From Butyricicoccus sp. (GTDB lineage Bacteria > Bacillota > Clostridia > Oscillospirales > Butyricicoccaceae), in assembly GCA_031293105.1 (NCBI GenBank), contig JAUMSA010000106.1:1-6205 (forward strand): DNA of 6,205 nucleotides, given 5' to 3'. This document shows, one piece after another, positions 4,842-6,205 of the stretch (positions within the stretch are counted from its first letter, which is position 1; each line of letters opens with the position of its first letter). The translations under genes and the position numbers were made by a program. Below the pieces are notes generated by a model, which saw nothing but the letters and a program-made list of their open reading frames with translations, was not told the origin of the DNA and did no database searches.

Positions 4842-6035
4842 ATGGGGCTTTTTGAAAAGCTGTTTCATCGGCCGCCGCCAGGCGGGGACATGCGGGCGTA
4901 CTTCAAAACGCTTACCGCCTATCAGCCGGTCTACACGACCTACCGCGGCGGGCTGTATGAGATGGAGCTGACGCGCGCAGCGATTGCGACCTTTGCCAGA
5001 CATTGCAGCAAGCTACATCTGGAACTAGTGGGCGACGCGCGGCCGGAGCTTAAGCGCGTACTCGGGCAGCAGCCCAACCCATGGATGGATGCCAGCAAGT
5101 TTTTGGCGCGGCTCGCCACCATCTACATGGTGCAGAACAACGCCTTTATCGTGCCGATGGAGGACACGGCGGGCAGGCTCGTCGGGTATTTCCCCGTCCT
5201 GCCGCAGCAGTCCAGTATCCGCGAGGTAAGCGGCGAGCCGTATCTGCTGTACCACTTCTGGGGCGGGCAGAGCGCGGCGATCGAACTGTCCCGCGCGGGG
5301 ATTTTGACCCAGCACCAGTATGAGGACGACTTTTTCGGGTCGGATAACCGTCCGCTGACCCCGACCTTGCAGGTCATGCATGCGCAGGATGAGGGCATTA
5401 TCAACGGCATCAAAAACGCGACTACGATACGCTTTCTCGCGCGGATTACGGGCAATGTCAAGCCCAAAGACATTGACGCGGAGCGCAAACGCTTTGCTGC
5501 GGATAACCTTGCGGGCAACGACACGGGCGTGATGATGTTTGATAACAAGTTTGCGGACGTCAAACAGATCGAGAGCACGGCGCTGGTGGTCAACCCACGT
5601 CAGCAGGAGCTGATTCGGCAGAGCGTGTTCAGCTATTTCGGCACGAATGAGAAAATCCTGACCAACACCTACACCGAGGACGAGTGGAACGCCTACTACG
5701 AGGGCAGCATCGAGCCGTTTGCCATCCAGCTTTCGCTCGTGCTGACCGCGATGACCTTTACTCCCGCCGAGATCGCGCAGGGCGCGGGCATCATCGCAAC
5801 GGCCAACCGCCTGCAATACGCGAGCAACAACACCAAACTGAATATCGTGACGCAGCTGTTTGACCGCGGCTTTTTGACCCATAACATGGGCCTGGAAATC
5901 TTCAACATGCCGCCAGTCAAGGACGGCGACCGGTATTTCATCCGCAAGGAATATGCAGAGGTGTCGGACGTGTCCAAATTGAACACCGAACCAAAGGAGG
6001 ACGACGACAATGGCGATCACGCCGGAAACCCGTGA
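4842..6035 (+). CDS. HK97-family portal protein
   Basis: This 397-aa protein has the size and landmarks of HK97-type portals: 'MGLFEKLFHR' at the start, 'NPWMDASKFLARLATIYMVQNNAF' region (79-102), 'YFPVLPQQ' (116-123), the long central alpha/beta part, and 'YEGSIEPFAIQLSLVL' (286-301), which is the conserved stem-region helix. Twelve copies form the ring at one capsid corner; terminase docks there and DNA passes through it, and later the head-tail connectors bind. ATG 4842 is 1 bp after the terL stop, with GAGGAGG just upstream (4829-4835) inside the terL end, so translation is probably coupled. The C-terminal tail is acidic ('EPKEDDDNGDHAGNP'), and its last 26 bp overlap the protease gene. 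The tail from residue 377 is encoded in part by a copy of the dispersed palindrome. Confidence 0.96.
   Translation: MGLFEKLFHRPPPGGDMRAYFKTLTAYQPVYTTYRGGLYEMELTRAAIATFARHCSKLHLELVGDARPELKRVLGQQPNPWMDASKFLARLATIYMVQNNAFIVPMEDTAGRLVGYFPVLPQQSSIREVSGEPYLLYHFWGGQSAAIELSRAGILTQHQYEDDFFGSDNRPLTPTLQVMHAQDEGIINGIKNATTIRFLARITGNVKPKDIDAERKRFAADNLAGNDTGVMMFDNKFADVKQIESTALVVNPRQQELIRQSVFSYFGTNEKILTNTYTEDEWNAYYEGSIEPFAIQLSLVLTAMTFTPAEIAQGAGIIATANRLQYASNNTKLNIVTQLFDRGFLTHNMGLEIFNMPPVKDGDRYFIRKEYAEVSDVSKLNTEPKEDDDNGDHAGNP
5970..5987 (+). repeat. Copy 3 of the near-palindromic motif (end of portal gene)
   Basis: GTGTCCAAATTGAACACC is the exact reverse complement of 3292-3309. The first 12 bases, with the C before them, match 974-986 in the same orientation. 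Its two arms are nearly palindromic (GGTGTTCAA-type halves around a central A). It encodes V-S-K-L-N-T (portal residues 377-382), 40 bp before the protease start. Confidence 0.55.
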
Positions 6036-6205
6036 TTACCGCACGTTTGAGGTGCGGGCGCTGCCGCAGGAAGGCGGCGACGGGCAAAAACAATGCCGTG
6101 TCGAAGGATACGCCGCGGTTTTCGACCAGGAAACCGTGCTGTACGAGTATGACGGCATCCAGTACAAAGAAGTCATCGACCGAAACGCATTTGCGGGAGC
6201 GGAAA
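6010..6205 (+). CDS. HK97-family prohead protease, 5' part (cut by window edge)
   Basis: The visible 65 residues begin MAITPETRDYRTFEVRA and include 'RVEGYAAVFDQET' (30-42) and 'YKEVIDRNAFAGA' (52-64), the hallmark N-terminal blocks of the U35/HK97 prohead protease family. This serine protease sits inside the immature capsid and removes the scaffold or delta domain of the major capsid protein, letting the shell mature. The catalytic His and Ser lie downstream, outside the window, so activity cannot be judged. The start is ATG 6010, with AAAGGAGG at 5993-6000 (9-nt spacing) inside the portal gene, and the gene overlaps the portal by 26 bp in a different frame. The order portal then protease then major capsid protein is standard, so the capsid gene is expected to follow. 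Confidence 0.94.
   Translation, partial: MAITPETRDYRTFEVRALPQEGGDGQKQCRVEGYAAVFDQETVLYEYDGIQYKEVIDRNAFAGAE

Noticed and set aside
5025..6020. Long minus-strand open frame opposite portal (331 codons), and a similar one at 4091-4843
   Set aside because: Both are shadows of clearly identified portal and terminase genes, with biased His/Arg/Val/Asp composition and no recognisable motif.
1..6205. tRNA genes, CRISPR arrays, insertion sequences, integrase/attachment sites, toxin-antitoxin or defence genes
   Set aside because: None could be seen; apart from the features listed, the window is continuous phage coding sequence.

Overview
The window is a piece of a tailed-phage genome, most likely a prophage, in which every gene lies on the plus strand. 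The high GC content, strong AGGAGG-type ribosome binding sites and the protein families point to a Gram-positive (Firmicutes) host, probably a GC-rich gut Clostridia of the Oscillospiraceae type. The host is inferred from protein style and base composition only. No chromosomal marker gene, tRNA, integrase, transposon or CRISPR is visible.

Left part (1-2109), end of the early/middle region: the 3' end of an unrecognised gene; a 71-aa conserved phage protein of the family databases often label 'thermostable hemolysin delta-VPH'; a MazG-like nucleotide pyrophosphohydrolase with a charged C-terminal extension; an HUH replication-initiator-like protein (ORF2/G2P type); and a 52-aa Cys4 zinc-ribbon protein with its own candidate promoter. 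The unit closes with a strong intrinsic terminator (2062-2109) that overlaps the stop codon of the zinc-ribbon gene.

Right part (2132-6205), start of the packaging and head module in classical HK97-like cos-phage order: a small helical protein, HNH endonuclease, terminase small subunit, terminase large subunit, portal protein, and the 5' end of the prohead protease. Spacings are tight (1 to 3 bp, or overlaps), so one transcript and coupled translation are likely. HNH and terminase would cut and package DNA through the portal, and the protease would mature the capsid shell. The non-coding gap between HNH and small terminase is the natural place for cos.

The most unusual signals are non-coding. 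(a) A near-palindromic 18-19 bp motif (ideal form GTGTCCAAWTTGGACAC) occurs three times: in the mazG-rep gap, inside the terminase gene and at the end of the portal gene, with an exact 18-bp inverted match between the last two. (b) A cluster of nested inverted repeats spans the 3' end of rep and the promoter region of the zinc-ribbon gene. (c) A strong terminator lies directly before the packaging operon. No stretch longer than 300 bases lacks a gene; the longest gaps are 91 bp (958-1048) and 80 bp (2643-2722).
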